Below are positions 48,081-60,300 of a stretch of DNA of 64,000 bases, one piece after another. A program made the position numbers and the translations under genes. Location of the stretch: the NCBI RefSeq assembly GCF_001638985.1, contig NW_017265140.1, positions 1,178,001 to 1,242,000 of the forward strand, given 5' to 3'. Numbering within the stretch: the first letter of the stretch is position 1; each line of letters starts with the position of its first letter. This stretch comes from Phycomyces blakesleeanus NRRL 1555(-). Its lineage: Eukaryota; Mucoromycota; Mucoromycetes; Mucorales; Phycomycetaceae. Under the pieces are notes generated by a model. That model saw nothing but the letters and a program-made list of their open reading frames with translations. It made no database searches and had not been told where the DNA came from.

Positions 48081-48350
48081 AAAAAAAAGACAAAATTAAT
48101 TAACAGTTATGATTGATCAGTTTTTGTCTGATACTACTTACATGATAATATTATGCATTCCTTCTAGTTATATTATACTGAAATAGCAAATGGCAATTTA
48201 AAAATATATACTTGCTATAATTAAATACTAGCATATATAAAAGTGAGAACTATATTATTTTTTCACTTATTATCTTAAAAAAATGCTGTATACTCCAATA
48301 AATATACTTGCAAAATCAAATTTGATGCATCTGCAGCTATCACTCAACAT

Positions 48351-49480
48351 ATGTTAAAGAAGATGATCAAGATGTTGTCTGACTCTAATATCATTGCTTG
48401 TGAGGAAGATCATGACACATACAAAGATTTTGCAAACATATACAAATTAAAGCTACAACAGGAGAAATTGATGGTTACAAAGGCCCAAGACAAAATCAGC
48501 AAAGGGATGCTATTTTTTCAAAGGGCAAAACAAGATCAAGAAACTTGTAACTCAAAAAGAAAGATTGAATTTTCTGTTTTCCTCAATGAAAGTGGCTTTC
48601 TAGAAGAGTTTTGAATGAGCAAAAGCTTTTTTTATAAGCTGTATGATCTTATAAAAAATCATAAGATTTACTAACAATTGCCAGGATTTTACTCGATTGA
48701 TATTAGATTACAGATTTCTATTGTTTTTAACCAATTAGAATTAAATTGTAATTCTTTATTAAGTAGCCATTTGGCAAGACATTCTGAAATAGAAAGTAAG
48801 TGACTCAAAATAATAGTTTGCAACTATTTACCCACATATACAAAAGCAAATTTATTCATCTGTTTCTTATAATAAAGACAAATAGAGAGCTCTATTAAAA
48901 ATTTAACAACCAGTTTTTTTAAAGTAATTCTCTCTTTGGAGCATAAATTTGTTTATTGATCAACCAAATCTGAGAAAGCAGAGATAAAACAGGTAGATGA
49001 ATATCTATTAGAATTTCCAAACCTTGTTGGATTTCTTGACAGATGTTTATTTAAGCTGGCAAAAGCACCATTGTGGAAGCCAGAGTAGTTTTTTGGTCGC
49101 AGATCCACTTACTGTGTAAACAGTGTCACAGTATGTAATTATAGACGTATAATCTGATACATGTCAACTGGTTTCTTTGGAAGTTTGCATGATATACGTA
49201 TTTTGTCTGAGTGTAAGGTTGGAAAATTCACAGAGTGATTCTTTTCTGGTGATGAGTACGTGTTGGCAGATGTGGAGTACAAGGCTACAAACTATATTAT
49301 TCTAATCAAAAAGAAGCCAAGGAACAGTGAACTCTTGTTAGCAGATCAAGAGTTCAACACAAAGATTTCAAGTGTGCAAGTAAAAATTGAGCATGCATTC
49401 GGAATATTGAAAGAGAGAGTCTACTCTCTCAAATCAAGCTCTATAAGAATAAAAGAAAGAAAGATGTTATAAAGGTTAAT
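48351..49480 (+). pseudogene. third PIF/Harbinger transposase relic
   Basis: A coiled-coil N-terminus (MLKKMIKMLSDSN; LKLQQEKLMVTKAQDKISKG) leads to MSKSFFYKLYDLIKNHKIY, then FPNLVGFLDRCLFKLAKAP, STYCVNSVTVCNYRR, FFGSLHDIRILSECKVG, GDEYVLADVEYKA (second Asp intact) and KIEHAFGILKERVYSL. Same family as the 45.2 kb gene but a different copy. Stops after GFLEEF, after NHKIY and elsewhere. Confidence 0.72.
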
Positions 49481-50089
49481 GCATGGATTTGGGTTTGTAT
49501 AGCCTTGAACAATTTTCTGATGTGTCAAAATGACAACAAGTGGTCTCAGAAAGCCAAGCATAGATGAGATAATAGAGAGAAAGCTGAAGTTGAATGCCTG
49601 TAGAAGACAGGATACTCAGAGAAGTCTGGTGTAATAAATGGATCCCAGAATATAGATGGAAATACAAGGTGAGTTCAGATACAATGTGTTGTTATGTCAA
49701 AAAAAATACATCTTCTTAGATAAAGAAAATAAACTTTGATCATTCTAAATGCATTAAAAAACAGAAGTATTAGCTTTAATATCTATTAGATAGATCTCAC
49801 TTTTTGACATTTGACAGCTGTTATTAAATAGATATTTCATTATTATTTATGTTCTTCTCTTTCTTTAATATTTTATTATCAAACTATTTTGATGTAAGTA
49901 GAAGATCAATTTTGTCTGCTTTAATGATAATATTTTTATATAATCTATATGTCTTTACATTTTTAAAATGAAATAATATTAGTTCTGAGAATTTGTATAT
50001 ATATATGTATATATATATAAATTAAATGCATAATATAAATAAAAGAAATATAATTTATTAATTGAGATATTAGTAATACATCTCTTCTA

Positions 50090-51121
50090 ATTCATTTTTA
50101 GTTTTCTCCTCAGACTAGTCAAATATTTTTGCCATAAGGATGACTTCTTTTGCCCAATGTTTGCATTGAAGCTCTTTTTACAGCTTCTCCTTCTGGTTCT
50201 TGAGCTCTTCTTTGTACTTTGATTTTAAGAGCAATATCTGGGCATCATTAAACTCTTTTATATCATGCTCTGATATCATCTATGCTCTTAACTGATCTCT
50301 TTGCCGTGTTCTTTACAATATTTCCAAATAATGTAGACCGTCTTTTGCTACTATATACACTGATATCAGAGTGCTTGAAGGTGCTGCTTTCACTGTTGCT
50401 TTGAATAATGACCTCTCTCTGAGAACTGATTTCATCATTGATAACAGCTCACTGTTCTTCTTGGTCTTTGCAGCTTTCACTGCTCTCACTGGCTTTGTCA
50501 CTTCCATCATTTTTACTATCTTCATCATCCTCACCCTTGCTTATGTTTTGAGCTTTGTTTAAGTCCACGGGCATTGTTATATTATATATGGCAGGTGACT
50601 TTGTCTTACTTTCATCAAGTACCTTTCTTATCTGCGTGAAGTTTGGACATATATTATTAAGATATACTTTTAAGAAATTATTTAAATTATTTAGATATGT
50701 GTTTTAACTTATATGTGACAATATTCATACCTTCAAGTTCATTTTTTTCACATTAAGGCATTTTTTCTTTGCCAATTATCATTGTACTGTCTTCTCAGAC
50801 TTTGAATGCAATAGGATATTGTTTGTTGATCAGATACATTAGCTTGCTTTTTATTTGAGAGCTGGTGCACTTCACATTCTGCTTTTCAAAATACTGGCAG
50901 GAGTCATTTATTACTCTGGTTTTACTGACCTTGATCTTCTTTCTGTTTTTGAAGCCACCAAGATAATTTCTCAGATTGTTCACATTGTCTTTCAGCAGAA
51001 AGTACTGCAGCCAATCAATTGATAACAACCCATTTTTATTACCATCTGACTTCATTCAGGAATGTGACTGATTATCATCTTCCTGATGAGAAGCAAACTC
51101 GATAGCACTGAGGGTAGACAT
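50090..51121 (-). pseudogene. accessory gene of the third Harbinger-like element, broken
   Basis: ATG 51119-51121 opens MSTLSAIEFASHQEDDNQSH, meets a TGA after SHS, then continues WLQYFLLKDNVNNLRNYLGG and a basic KNRKKIKVSKTRVINDSCQY, SSQIKSKLMYLINKQYPIAF, a pattern of aromatic residues and helices like Myb/SANT-type DNA-binding regions. After an intron-like gap comes an acidic Ser/Asp/Lys-rich linker and a coiled coil. It lies directly against the left end of CACTA B2. Confidence 0.5.
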
Positions 51122-51549
51122 ACTTTTGTTACAATAGTTTAACACTATAGAAAATAATGTGCAAGAATTTCCAAAAAAAATTGCACATCTGCAAAATCTT
51201 TGCACATATTTAAAACTCCTATTAGCTTTTCTAAATTTAGAGCAATTGAAATCCTTTTTAGAAGCTCTGTGCCAGTAATCATAATTTTTTTTGGTTGTTT
51301 AACTCAGACAGCCATTTTAAATGAGAAAAGAAAGAGGACTGTTGTTTTTTGCTTACAAGTTTGATCAAAGTCAAGAATACAGCCAATCAATTAGATATAC
51401 CATAAATTCGGTTTTTCTGGTGTTGAAAATTTTTAAATCAAATGGTAATAACAACATATTTTGCTATTGTTTTGGGTAATTTTTTTTAAAGAAATTAAAT
51501 GTTTATATATATATTAAAAGAATAGGGAAAAAAACAAAGAAAAAAAAAC

Positions 51550-54500
51550 CTATTGGTTGTATTTTGGCAAAGGCCAGATAATGTGCCGAATGACCTTGTT
51601 GTTTGGGTTGTGGACGAGGCCAGCAATCCCCTCGATAGACTTTACATTCACCACCTTCACCACACCAGATGCCAGACTATCCCATGCAGGGAAAAGATCC
51701 TGGTTCACACATTGAAAATTGGAAAGACAGTCGATAGCCACAAAGAGTCTGGTCACTCTGTTGACAGTTTGGGAAAAGAATTTAAGAATAAATCCATACC
51801 TTTCAAAAAATATAAATGAGTTATGATTAATAAAATTTAACAATGTAGAATACAACTAGTGCTACTTACTCCTTGGCATCATTGAGCACAGCAAGATTGT
51901 TTACTCGACCATGTCTGCTGTCAACAGAGAACCGGACTCTATAGACCACCAAGTCTTTCCACATCTTGTTGGCGCAAACCACTTCATCATTTTCCTCAAA
52001 GGAAACAATGTCTTCTCTTGCCCAGAAAGGCACTAAACTGTGGACCAAGTCCTGGCACTCTATGCCAATGGTGGCAGCCAACTCAGCCAGAGAGCTTCGA
52101 GTTGGCCTAGACCAAAGTTGAGGACCAGCAACATCATTACTTGCAACCTCAAAGTTGCTGGTCCTTCTGTCATTTGTGGCACAAATGACAGGTTGGCAAC
52201 CAAGACTGTGATTGATTGCTGCCTTTCTGAGCAAGAGATTCTCTATGTTCTTTCCTGGTTTCTTTCTTGACTTGATTGCTGCACTGTAGACACCAATTGT
52301 CCTTTCGATTGGCCTACAACTGTATGCCTGCAGAGGGCCCATCTTCCGCATCATATAGCCAAGATGAACCAGCATATGCTGGTTCATTACGAAAATCGTA
52401 GGCTTCAGTCTCTTTTCTTCGATCTCACAATGGAGGAAGGCATGCCAGCAACCAATGGTCCTATAAAGATGATTAAAACACTGATCAGCATATATCCGAT
52501 TGACTTACTCCTCTGCTTCTTGGATATTGGCAGCAGTGATCCTCCACTGCTGGGCAATTCTGCATGCAGTAACAAGGTTCATCACTGCTGCTTTCGTATG
52601 ATCAAAAACGAAATGATCAATAACAATTGTGGGAACAACAGACAAGAGGAAGTCTATCCAATCGACAGCCTTCCTCTTGCTGTTGGATTCCTTCAAGGAT
52701 CTCCACATTCCCATGAAATCGGCTGGTATATCGGCCCTGGATACGCAAATTGCTTTGTCAATATCTTCCAGACTGACATCCAGAGCAAATGGGTATCCAT
52801 GATGTTTCAACCAGTCTTGCAAGTGAATGACATGTGCATTTCTTCTACCGTCATTGATCGTGGGGCAGAACTTTCCTCCAAGTGCAACGTACAGCTGCTG
52901 GCCTGTACCGTGACCTAGAAGATGTATCTCATCCAGTCCTAAGAAAGCAGTACTAGTCATTGTGGGCAAGTCCTTGAAGACATTGGGCCCTTTGACGCCG
53001 TACATCTAAAACGGTATCAATATTTATTTTGTTTAACAGTTTACAACTTATGCCTCCAATGGACTAGTGTAGACTCTCTTCTGTTTTCAATATTGACAGT
53101 CCGTCTCTTTCCACAATACAAGTCGTGCTTGAATCTCTTGCACCATACGAGATGCAAGCTCTGCATCCATGATGAGCATTGTGATGAGCCAGGTTCATCA
53201 AGTCAGAGACAGCTGGAGTATCTCCAGTCGCCATGACAAGATGAATCTTGGCAATCACCAGTTCATAATCAGTCTGAAACTGCAGACCATTTGCCCCCAA
53301 GTTTCTCAGGTCATTGAGAATAGGCTTCAAAAACAAGACAATATCTTTTGGATGGTTAGGTCCTGATATGATAGCCAACTGCATCATGTTACCTGCCTTG
53401 TATCTAAGTAGTTCATATTAATAACTTTATCTAAATTATTTTTTTAAATACTTTTCTTTAGGATCGATATTCAGGTTAATAACATGAATAACAGAGGATG
53501 ACATTTTGGCATTTTTAAATGGGTTGAACTGGTCAACAAAAATGGACACCAAAATGTCATTCTGACCAACCACTTCACGATCAAGTAACCGCCCTACTGC
53601 ATCTCCATCAAAGATGTCTTCACACACATCTTCACATCTACCAGCCAAACACCTTGTACCATAGGCCATCTTGACCTGTTCCTTGGGGTAGGCGAGTTTG
53701 AACTACAGTTGCTCTGAGAGAGGCACGATCTGAAAGGTCTGTGCAGACTTTACACTCGCTCTCTCCACTTTGTACCTGCCCTCACCACAATGAGGACATG
53801 TCTCATCCTCGTCAATGAAGTCTCCTTCTTCTACTGTTGAGAACCGGCAGCATCCATATATGCACATATTGTATGCAACAGACTTCACTGGGTACTCCTC
53901 CTTCAACAAGGTTTCTACCTTGTAATATGACAGGAGTGAATCCACTTTAGCTAAAATGGTGGTAAGTGCATGTGCTATAAAAAGAGTATACTAATTATAA
54001 ACTTAGTGGATCCAAGTTCTGTTATGTACTTATTGACAATTTTTACGCATTTGTCATAGACTTCACAAGAGACGTTGTTCTCAAAAAACATGGAAAACAA
54101 TTCCAGACTGACAGCCTGTGCATGACTGTTAGACATGTATGTGGGAACAAAATGTTCATGAGCAGTGACATGCCCTACTGGAACATTGTACACTCTGTCC
54201 AGATTACGTACACGCAAATATCTATAGTTATTATCTGATATATTTAAGTTTTTAGGGTTAGATATAATTATATTTAATACTAATATTTTTTTACTTGTTT
54301 ATTCCTTATCAGAGACATAGTCAATGCTTTTGTTGATTTTCTCAACAGACTCGACTTGGACATCATCGATGTCCATACTCTCTACTTTGGTGTTGTTTTT
54401 ATTGCCTGCAGCCAAGAACTTGACAAAGTCCATAGGAGCAGCAATAGAGCCCTTGTTTCTGTTGTTGGATTTTCTGCAGGCTTGAGCAATAATACAGGTT

Positions 54501-54598
54501 TCAATTCGATTTGAGCATTCCATAATAAACGAATCATCAAGCCTATGACCACTTGTTCTGGTTTGGGAATCATGGTTAAGTAAATCTTTGATATTCAT
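51550..54598 (-). pseudogene. CACTA (Tnp2-like) transposase, B2, few lesions
   Basis: Several exons. The first (54299-54598) reads MNIKDLLNHDSQTRTSG then VQVESVEKINKSIDYVSDKE before a TAA; the next (about 53990-54233) has NLDRVYNVPVGHVTAHEHFV; then a zinc finger CPHCGEGRYKVERA, DILVSIFVDQFNPFKNAKM (Asp), AKIHLVMATGDTPAVSDLMN, HHGCRACISYGA, LGLDEIHLLGHGTG (Asp) and a long C-terminal helical part ending KVIRHIIWPLPKYNQ at 51550. In-frame stops are few: after PLSEQL (TAG), after EESLH (TAG) and near exon ends. It may have been active recently, but as sequenced it is not fully open. Confidence 0.78.
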
Positions 54599-54834
54599 TT
54601 TGGTTTATATTTGTATATTAAAAGAAGTAGAGGTGTAAGGTTGCAAAAAACGTTCAAGATATGAGAATATTTTTTTATTATATTGGCACGTTGGTAGTAA
54701 AAATTACAAGTGCCCTAATTGTCTTGAAAAAAAATTTCAACATGATTTTGAAAGTTTGTTTTTGAATTACTTTCTACTCATTTTTTCAGCCAACTTTGCC
54801 CCTTTCTTTTTATTTTCCAACTGTATTTTTTACT

Positions 54835-55401
54835 ATGTCGACAGACAAAATCTCATAAATTCTTAAACATCTGACATACTTAGAAGAGTCTAATGCTTTA
54901 CTAAGATATAAAGTTTCTTTATTGGAAGATAGACGCAAATTTTTGACTGAGGATTCTGAAATGGAACAAGCTCTGTTGATTAGAGACAATGCTCCAAGTG
55001 CGATTCTGATGTTGCCTACAACTGGTGACCATGAAATCAAACGCCCCTCACCTAAGAGAAAGCCAGACAGTTGGAATCAGTTGGTTAAATGCTTCAAGGA
55101 AGTGTTGGCCACACATTTTACTGGAGGCGACCTCATCAAAGCCAAACAAATGTACAGAGTAGTGGACAAGATTACTCGAGAGCTAGTCTACTACTCTTTC
55201 TCCAAGTATAGTACCAATAATATTGTCATACCGTCATGGGGCAGTCTGGCAGATGACCAAAAGGCAATAATGAGCAGCAGCCTCAAAGAGAATGCAGCCC
55301 TGAAAAACATTGCTCTTCACAGGTTTGAAAATTCTTGGGGAGCATTGCTCATACTCTCTCACAAGTGGAGAACTGCCAAATATCATAGAAGATCTTATTA
55401 A
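54835..55401 (+). CDS. CACTA accessory protein, B2
   Basis: Divergent from the transposase. From ATG 54835 there is a TAA at codon 8, present also in copy B1. After it a frame of 150 or more codons is open: a leucine-rich predicted coiled coil (LEESNALLRYKVSLLEDRRK), a basic PSPKRKPDSWNQLVKCFKEV, then VVDKITRELVYYSFSKYSTN, IPSWGSLADDQKAIMSSSLK and LHRFENSWGALLILSHKWR. The first in-frame Met after the stop is at 54961. Probably the element's DNA-binding or regulatory partner of the transposase, by position. Known domains are not recognised. Confidence 0.6.
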
Positions 55402-56018
55402 CAAGTAAGGTACTTATAAATATAAAGACATTCATATGTTTAATCACAACTAATACAAATCAACTGCTTTGTTTTGTTTTGTTTATTAGAGTAAGTAATA
55501 CTAACTTTTATATTTTTAATCTATAGAAACCTAATAAAAATATCATTTTAAAAAATAACTTTATGAAATACAATATAATTTGTTTATTGCCCTGTGTACT
55601 TCTTCTATTATTTTATATGTTTTTTTTTGTGTTTGTTTTTTGTATTTTTTTTGTTTTTTTTTTTTGTTTTTTTTTAAAAAAAATAAATATTTCAGGGACC
55701 AAAAATAAAAAATAAATATAAAAACAAATTTGCCCATGACGTATTACATATTTTTGACCAATGAGTGAATAGATAAATTTATTTAAACAAGGTCTAGCTC
55801 ATCTTAATATATGTATTTTACTGGCTGGAAAGGGTTGAACAACACTAAATAAAGTTCAAAGTACTGGTATTCTATGGATCCAATTTGCTAAGATATGTAG
55901 TACTAACAGAGTTATAATTGATTTTTATTGGGCCATTGAGAATGTGCAGTTTGGCACATAATTGCGTGAAATATGCACTGCAGAACTATAATTTGTGCCA
56001 TTTTCTACAGTGTAATAT

Positions 56019-56034
56019 AAGGTATAGGTGATAC
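56019..56034. repeat. left target duplication of the LINE
   Basis: AAGGTATAGGTGATAC, repeated exactly at 61877-61892: a 16-bp direct repeat as made by target-primed reverse transcription. Confidence 0.9.
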
Positions 56035-56035
56035 C

Positions 56036-57334
56036 ATGGCTCTTTCATCTAAACCACCGAATCTGTCAATTTTGACAGATTCACACAGGAACTCTATTTC
56101 TACGAATTCGGTCTCACCCACAACCCATTTGGCAGACTCACCCTCACCTACTGGACAACTTAGCTACGTTCACGCAGCACTATCCATTGGAAACCAACAA
56201 AAGACTATTCATACACCAATTCTTGTAGGAGATGAAGACCTCAACGCGACTTCTCGAGTGTATCGTCAAGGTACCTCCTCTAATTCGGTTTTTTATCACA
56301 TCTCTTCCGAATTTAAAGATTTGGATTCATTTCTTGGCCCTTTGAGGCAAACATACCCTCGAGGAATTGGGCTTCAACTCAAGACCAAAATGGAAAAAAC
56401 ACATACAGCTATTGAACTGTGCCTCTCAAACGCAGACTACTGTAAATACGCATGCAGCAACCCAATTGTGGTTGACAATAATGAGTTCTTGGCAACCTCT
56501 GCTATTTCAGTAGATCTCAAATTGTTCAGAGTGAATCTGACGGGACTTCCGGCCAAAGATTATGAAGATATTGCCCCCCAATTGCAACTATGTCTTAGCC
56601 CATACGGCAATGTCTGAGAAACAGTCATTTATGAAGAAGGCCAACACCAATGGTTCAAAGGCAACGGGTATGTCTATTTAGAGCGTCCTATTGTTTTGGA
56701 CAAGGTTTGGGCCCAGTTAGCCTAGCAGATCAAGTACTCCGCTGACATCCAGATTTATGGAACCTGGGCAAAAATGGGAGACCATTGTGTGTTCTGTAAG
56801 CAGATAGGTCATTCCATAGACAAATGTACTGAAAAGCGTAGAGAGAAACATACGTGCCATAACTGTGACACTGTTGGACATATTCAGATACACTGCCCTC
56901 GGAACCCACCTTCTAACAGTCATCGCAAGTCCCATCTAGATGATGGACCTAGCAATCAGGTTGCTCTCCGCCAAATTCTCAGTCCACAGCGCATTCAAGA
57001 GACAACACGGTCTGCCATGGAAAAGGCAGAGGCACAGAAGCAGATGATAGCCCAGGAACAGGCTGCTGCTCAGAAACAGAAAGACCTAGATATCCGGAGA
57101 GTCTTGGAAGCAGAGAAGGTTGCTGCTGAAGAAGCAGCTGCAAGAGTCCTCGAGGCTAGAATAATTGCAGATAAATGTGAGGCTGCCGCTCTTCAAGCAA
57201 TAGCTCCTGGAAATCGTAGAACTTTACCAGCTAGCGTAGAGGCCAACGTGGCAGATAAAGATGTGACAAGGGTGACAATAATACTGAAAAAGCTGGCAAA
57301 AAGACAAAGCAACAATGAAAAAAAGAACAATTGA
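56036..57334 (+). pseudogene. LINE ORF1 (nucleic-acid-binding Gag-like protein)
   Basis: One frame of 433 codons starting MALSSKPPNLSILTDSHR, broken by TGA at 56615 and TAG at 56723. The middle reads WFKGNGYVYLERP; two CCHC zinc knuckles follow, CVFCKQIGHSIDKC and CHNCDTVGHIQIHC; then an Ala/Glu/Gln-rich predicted coiled coil and a lysine-rich end. Such proteins coat LINE RNA and act as nucleic acid chaperones. No frameshift is present. Confidence 0.88.
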
Positions 57335-57379
57335 GGGAGGAAGCCCAATGCAACATCCTTCCACCAGGTACAAAACACA

Positions 57380-60300
57380 ATGGAACAACAAACACACAAA
57401 AATATGTATAATACAATAAAAATCGCAACAATAAACTGTTGGGGGCTCACCAAGTCCTCTAACTCACAACAACGCAACAACTTTATTCAACACCTACGCT
57501 CACAGAACATTCACTTACTCGCCATCCAAGAATCTCACGCCAAAGATTTTGAATTACAAACCACCTTCCATACCCAATTTCAAGTGCATGACAGCCAATG
57601 GACCCAGCATTGCGGGCTGATCTCACTTACACCATACTTATCTCTTACCAACTCATATACAAGCTGATGTGGCAGATGCATTTTCGCCACAGTCCACCAC
57701 ATCAACAACCACTTTGATCCTATCCAAATTGTCACAATATACGCACCAGCTATACTTTCTGAGCGCAGAAAATTTTATACTTCCCTCCTAGAAACTCCAC
57801 TCTTCTCAAATACTATCTCACACTCCCGTCTCATAATACTTGGTGACTTTAATTACACCTACAGCTTACGTTCTGCACACCCACACTGTGCTCCTCAGTT
57901 ATGGCTTCTGTGGTGATCCAGACACTCGGATGTTGGATTTATCACATATAAGAACATATTCATATTGGAATAGCGTAGTAGCTATCATCTTGTCAGTATA
58001 AAATTTATATAAATGATTAAGTAATCAGCCCAATAATTATTACAGTTAGTACTGTAGATAATATCTTAAAGATTGTTAAGATAATTATATCATACTGCCA
58101 GGTAAACTGTGTCAGATCGATATGGAGCTAATTTAGTAGGAAGTCCTAAAGCTCTAGTATAAAAGAGAAAAGAATAGCTAAGAGCTAAAGAAGTACAATT
58201 TATGACTTGATGTCATAATTGTAACACTGACACTAGTTAAGCAGTAAATACACTCTAATAACCAAATATAGTAAAGGAAGAAAGCCTTAAGAAACTAAGA
58301 CGTAATGACAAGAGCAGATTGTGTTTTCTTATAAAAAGGGACACTTTTTATTTATGAATAAAGACAACTTATATACAGTCTCAAAGTGTTTCTATACATC
58401 TCTATTATCAAATATTTTATTTTTCTATTGTTTTGTATCTGAAATACCACAGCTTCAATATATTCAAGACAATCTTATCGATTGCATTACTGAAGAGGGC
58501 GAACAACCTCTACCTACATTTTCTTGCGGAATTCAGATGAGCAGCATTGATTACATCTTTGCAAGCCCAGAATTGGCCAATCTTAAGCACAAATCTTCTG
58601 TAGACTATATAAACCCTTCTTGGTTTGACCACTTTTTAGTGTCAACTACCTTGTCTTTGGTAGGATCCCGCACTGGAAAAGGAATTTGGCATGCAAATCT
58701 GCGCTTAGGTCTGTCAGCCCATTTTTGTCAGTCCCTGTCAGCAACACTACAGGACCTATTATCTAGCCTACATAATATCCCTTCATCTCAAGACCAATGG
58801 GAGAAGGTTAAAGCTATTGTTTGCCGCCTTGCCAAGCAACATTCACGTCGATCTACTACATGGTGGGTTCAGCAAGAAAAGGCTCTCCAAAGCAAATGTA
58901 ATCATCTCATGCGCAAATATAAGATAGACCATATATGTGATGATCAGCTCCCTGTCATTGAGCGCCAACTCCAAGCCATACAACATGAGAATGTTGAGAT
59001 TTTGGCACTTTGAGCAAGCAAACATTGGCATGAGCAGGGAGAACGCTCTGCTGGATATCTCAAGCAAACGATCACAGCTCATAGTATCCACAAAGATATC
59101 CCTTTTCTACAACACCCCAGCACAGATAACATATGTGTGACTCCTGATTTCATGACTGCCGCTGCAAACGCCTTTTATACACAGCTCTACACTGACGAAC
59201 CCATAGACCATGGAGCTATTGATGAACTCCTGTCATATATTCTACCAGGACTAGTCCTATCAGAACTCACCCAGGAGTCAATGGCCACTCCATTTTCTAT
59301 AGAGGATATCTGTGGGGCATCTAAACGATTACCATACCATAGCAGCCCTGGGCCTGACAGACTACCATATGAAATTCTGTCTCTTGTATTTCTCGAAGAA
59401 GGTTATTCCAGTCTCATAACTAACATTTATCAGGATGCGCTCAACCACAGAATTTTTCCTGACTCATGGAGCTCCACTTGCCTATCTTTGTTGCCCAAGA
59501 AAGGCGATCTCTCTAGCTTGAAGAACTGGCGGCCTATGGCTTTGATCAACATGGATGCCAAGATCTTCACTCGTTTGCTCAATAGCCAGGTGACAGACGC
59601 TTCACATAACCTCATCAACCACTTCCAAACTGGCTTTGTGAAAGGAAGATTTATTGCAGAAAATGGTCTCATGGCGCGCATAATCATGGAGGAGACTGGA
59701 TACACTCAGTCAGATGCTATAGGTATCCTGCTTGACCAAGAGAAAGCATATGACAGAGTCCACCCAGAATACCTTCAGCATATCCTTCTTCACTTTCGGT
59801 TCCCAGCCTCTATTGTTCACTGTATTACACAGCTATTCTTCTTGACCAACATATCGGCCAATGTCAATGGCTTTCTATCTACTCCACTAGCCCAACGTCG
59901 AGGTTTGCGCCAGGGAGATCTGCTCTCACCCATACTATTCAATCTCGCATTTGAACCATTCCTTCGACGAGTAATTGGGGTCTCCAACATCACAAAGTTT
60001 TTAGCTCCCACACATAATGTATCTGTAAATTCGGCCCCTCCGATCAAATGCCTAGCATACGCCGACAATGCTCTTATCTTCTTGAACTCATTTCCTGAAC
60101 TAGACGCCCTTCATCAGTATCTGAATACATACTCTTGTGCCTCAAATGCAAGGATAAATCTACACAAAACGCAAGCCTTTTCGTTGTCAGGATCTCCTTT
60201 ACCACATTGGAAAGTCTATCTTGAGGGCTGGTCCATTACATCCTGGCACAATCGCACATCACCTACCACACTGATATATCTTGGCTTCCCTCTGACATTG

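Larger units (their letters stand above)
51143..56012. mobile_element. CACTA element B, better copy (B2)
   Basis: The left end CACTATAGAAAATAATGTGC and the complement of the right end, CACTGTAGAAAATGGCACA, form a classical CACTA inverted repeat. TAA flanks both sides (51140-51142 and 56013-56015) as a 3-bp duplication. It carries a minus-strand transposase and a divergent plus-strand accessory gene. The right end is 7 bp from the target duplication of the LINE. Confidence 0.88.

Noticed and set aside
51553..52918. Plus-strand open frames over CACTA B2
   Set aside because: Antisense shadows of the transposase, whose minus frame shows conserved motifs and matches copy B1.
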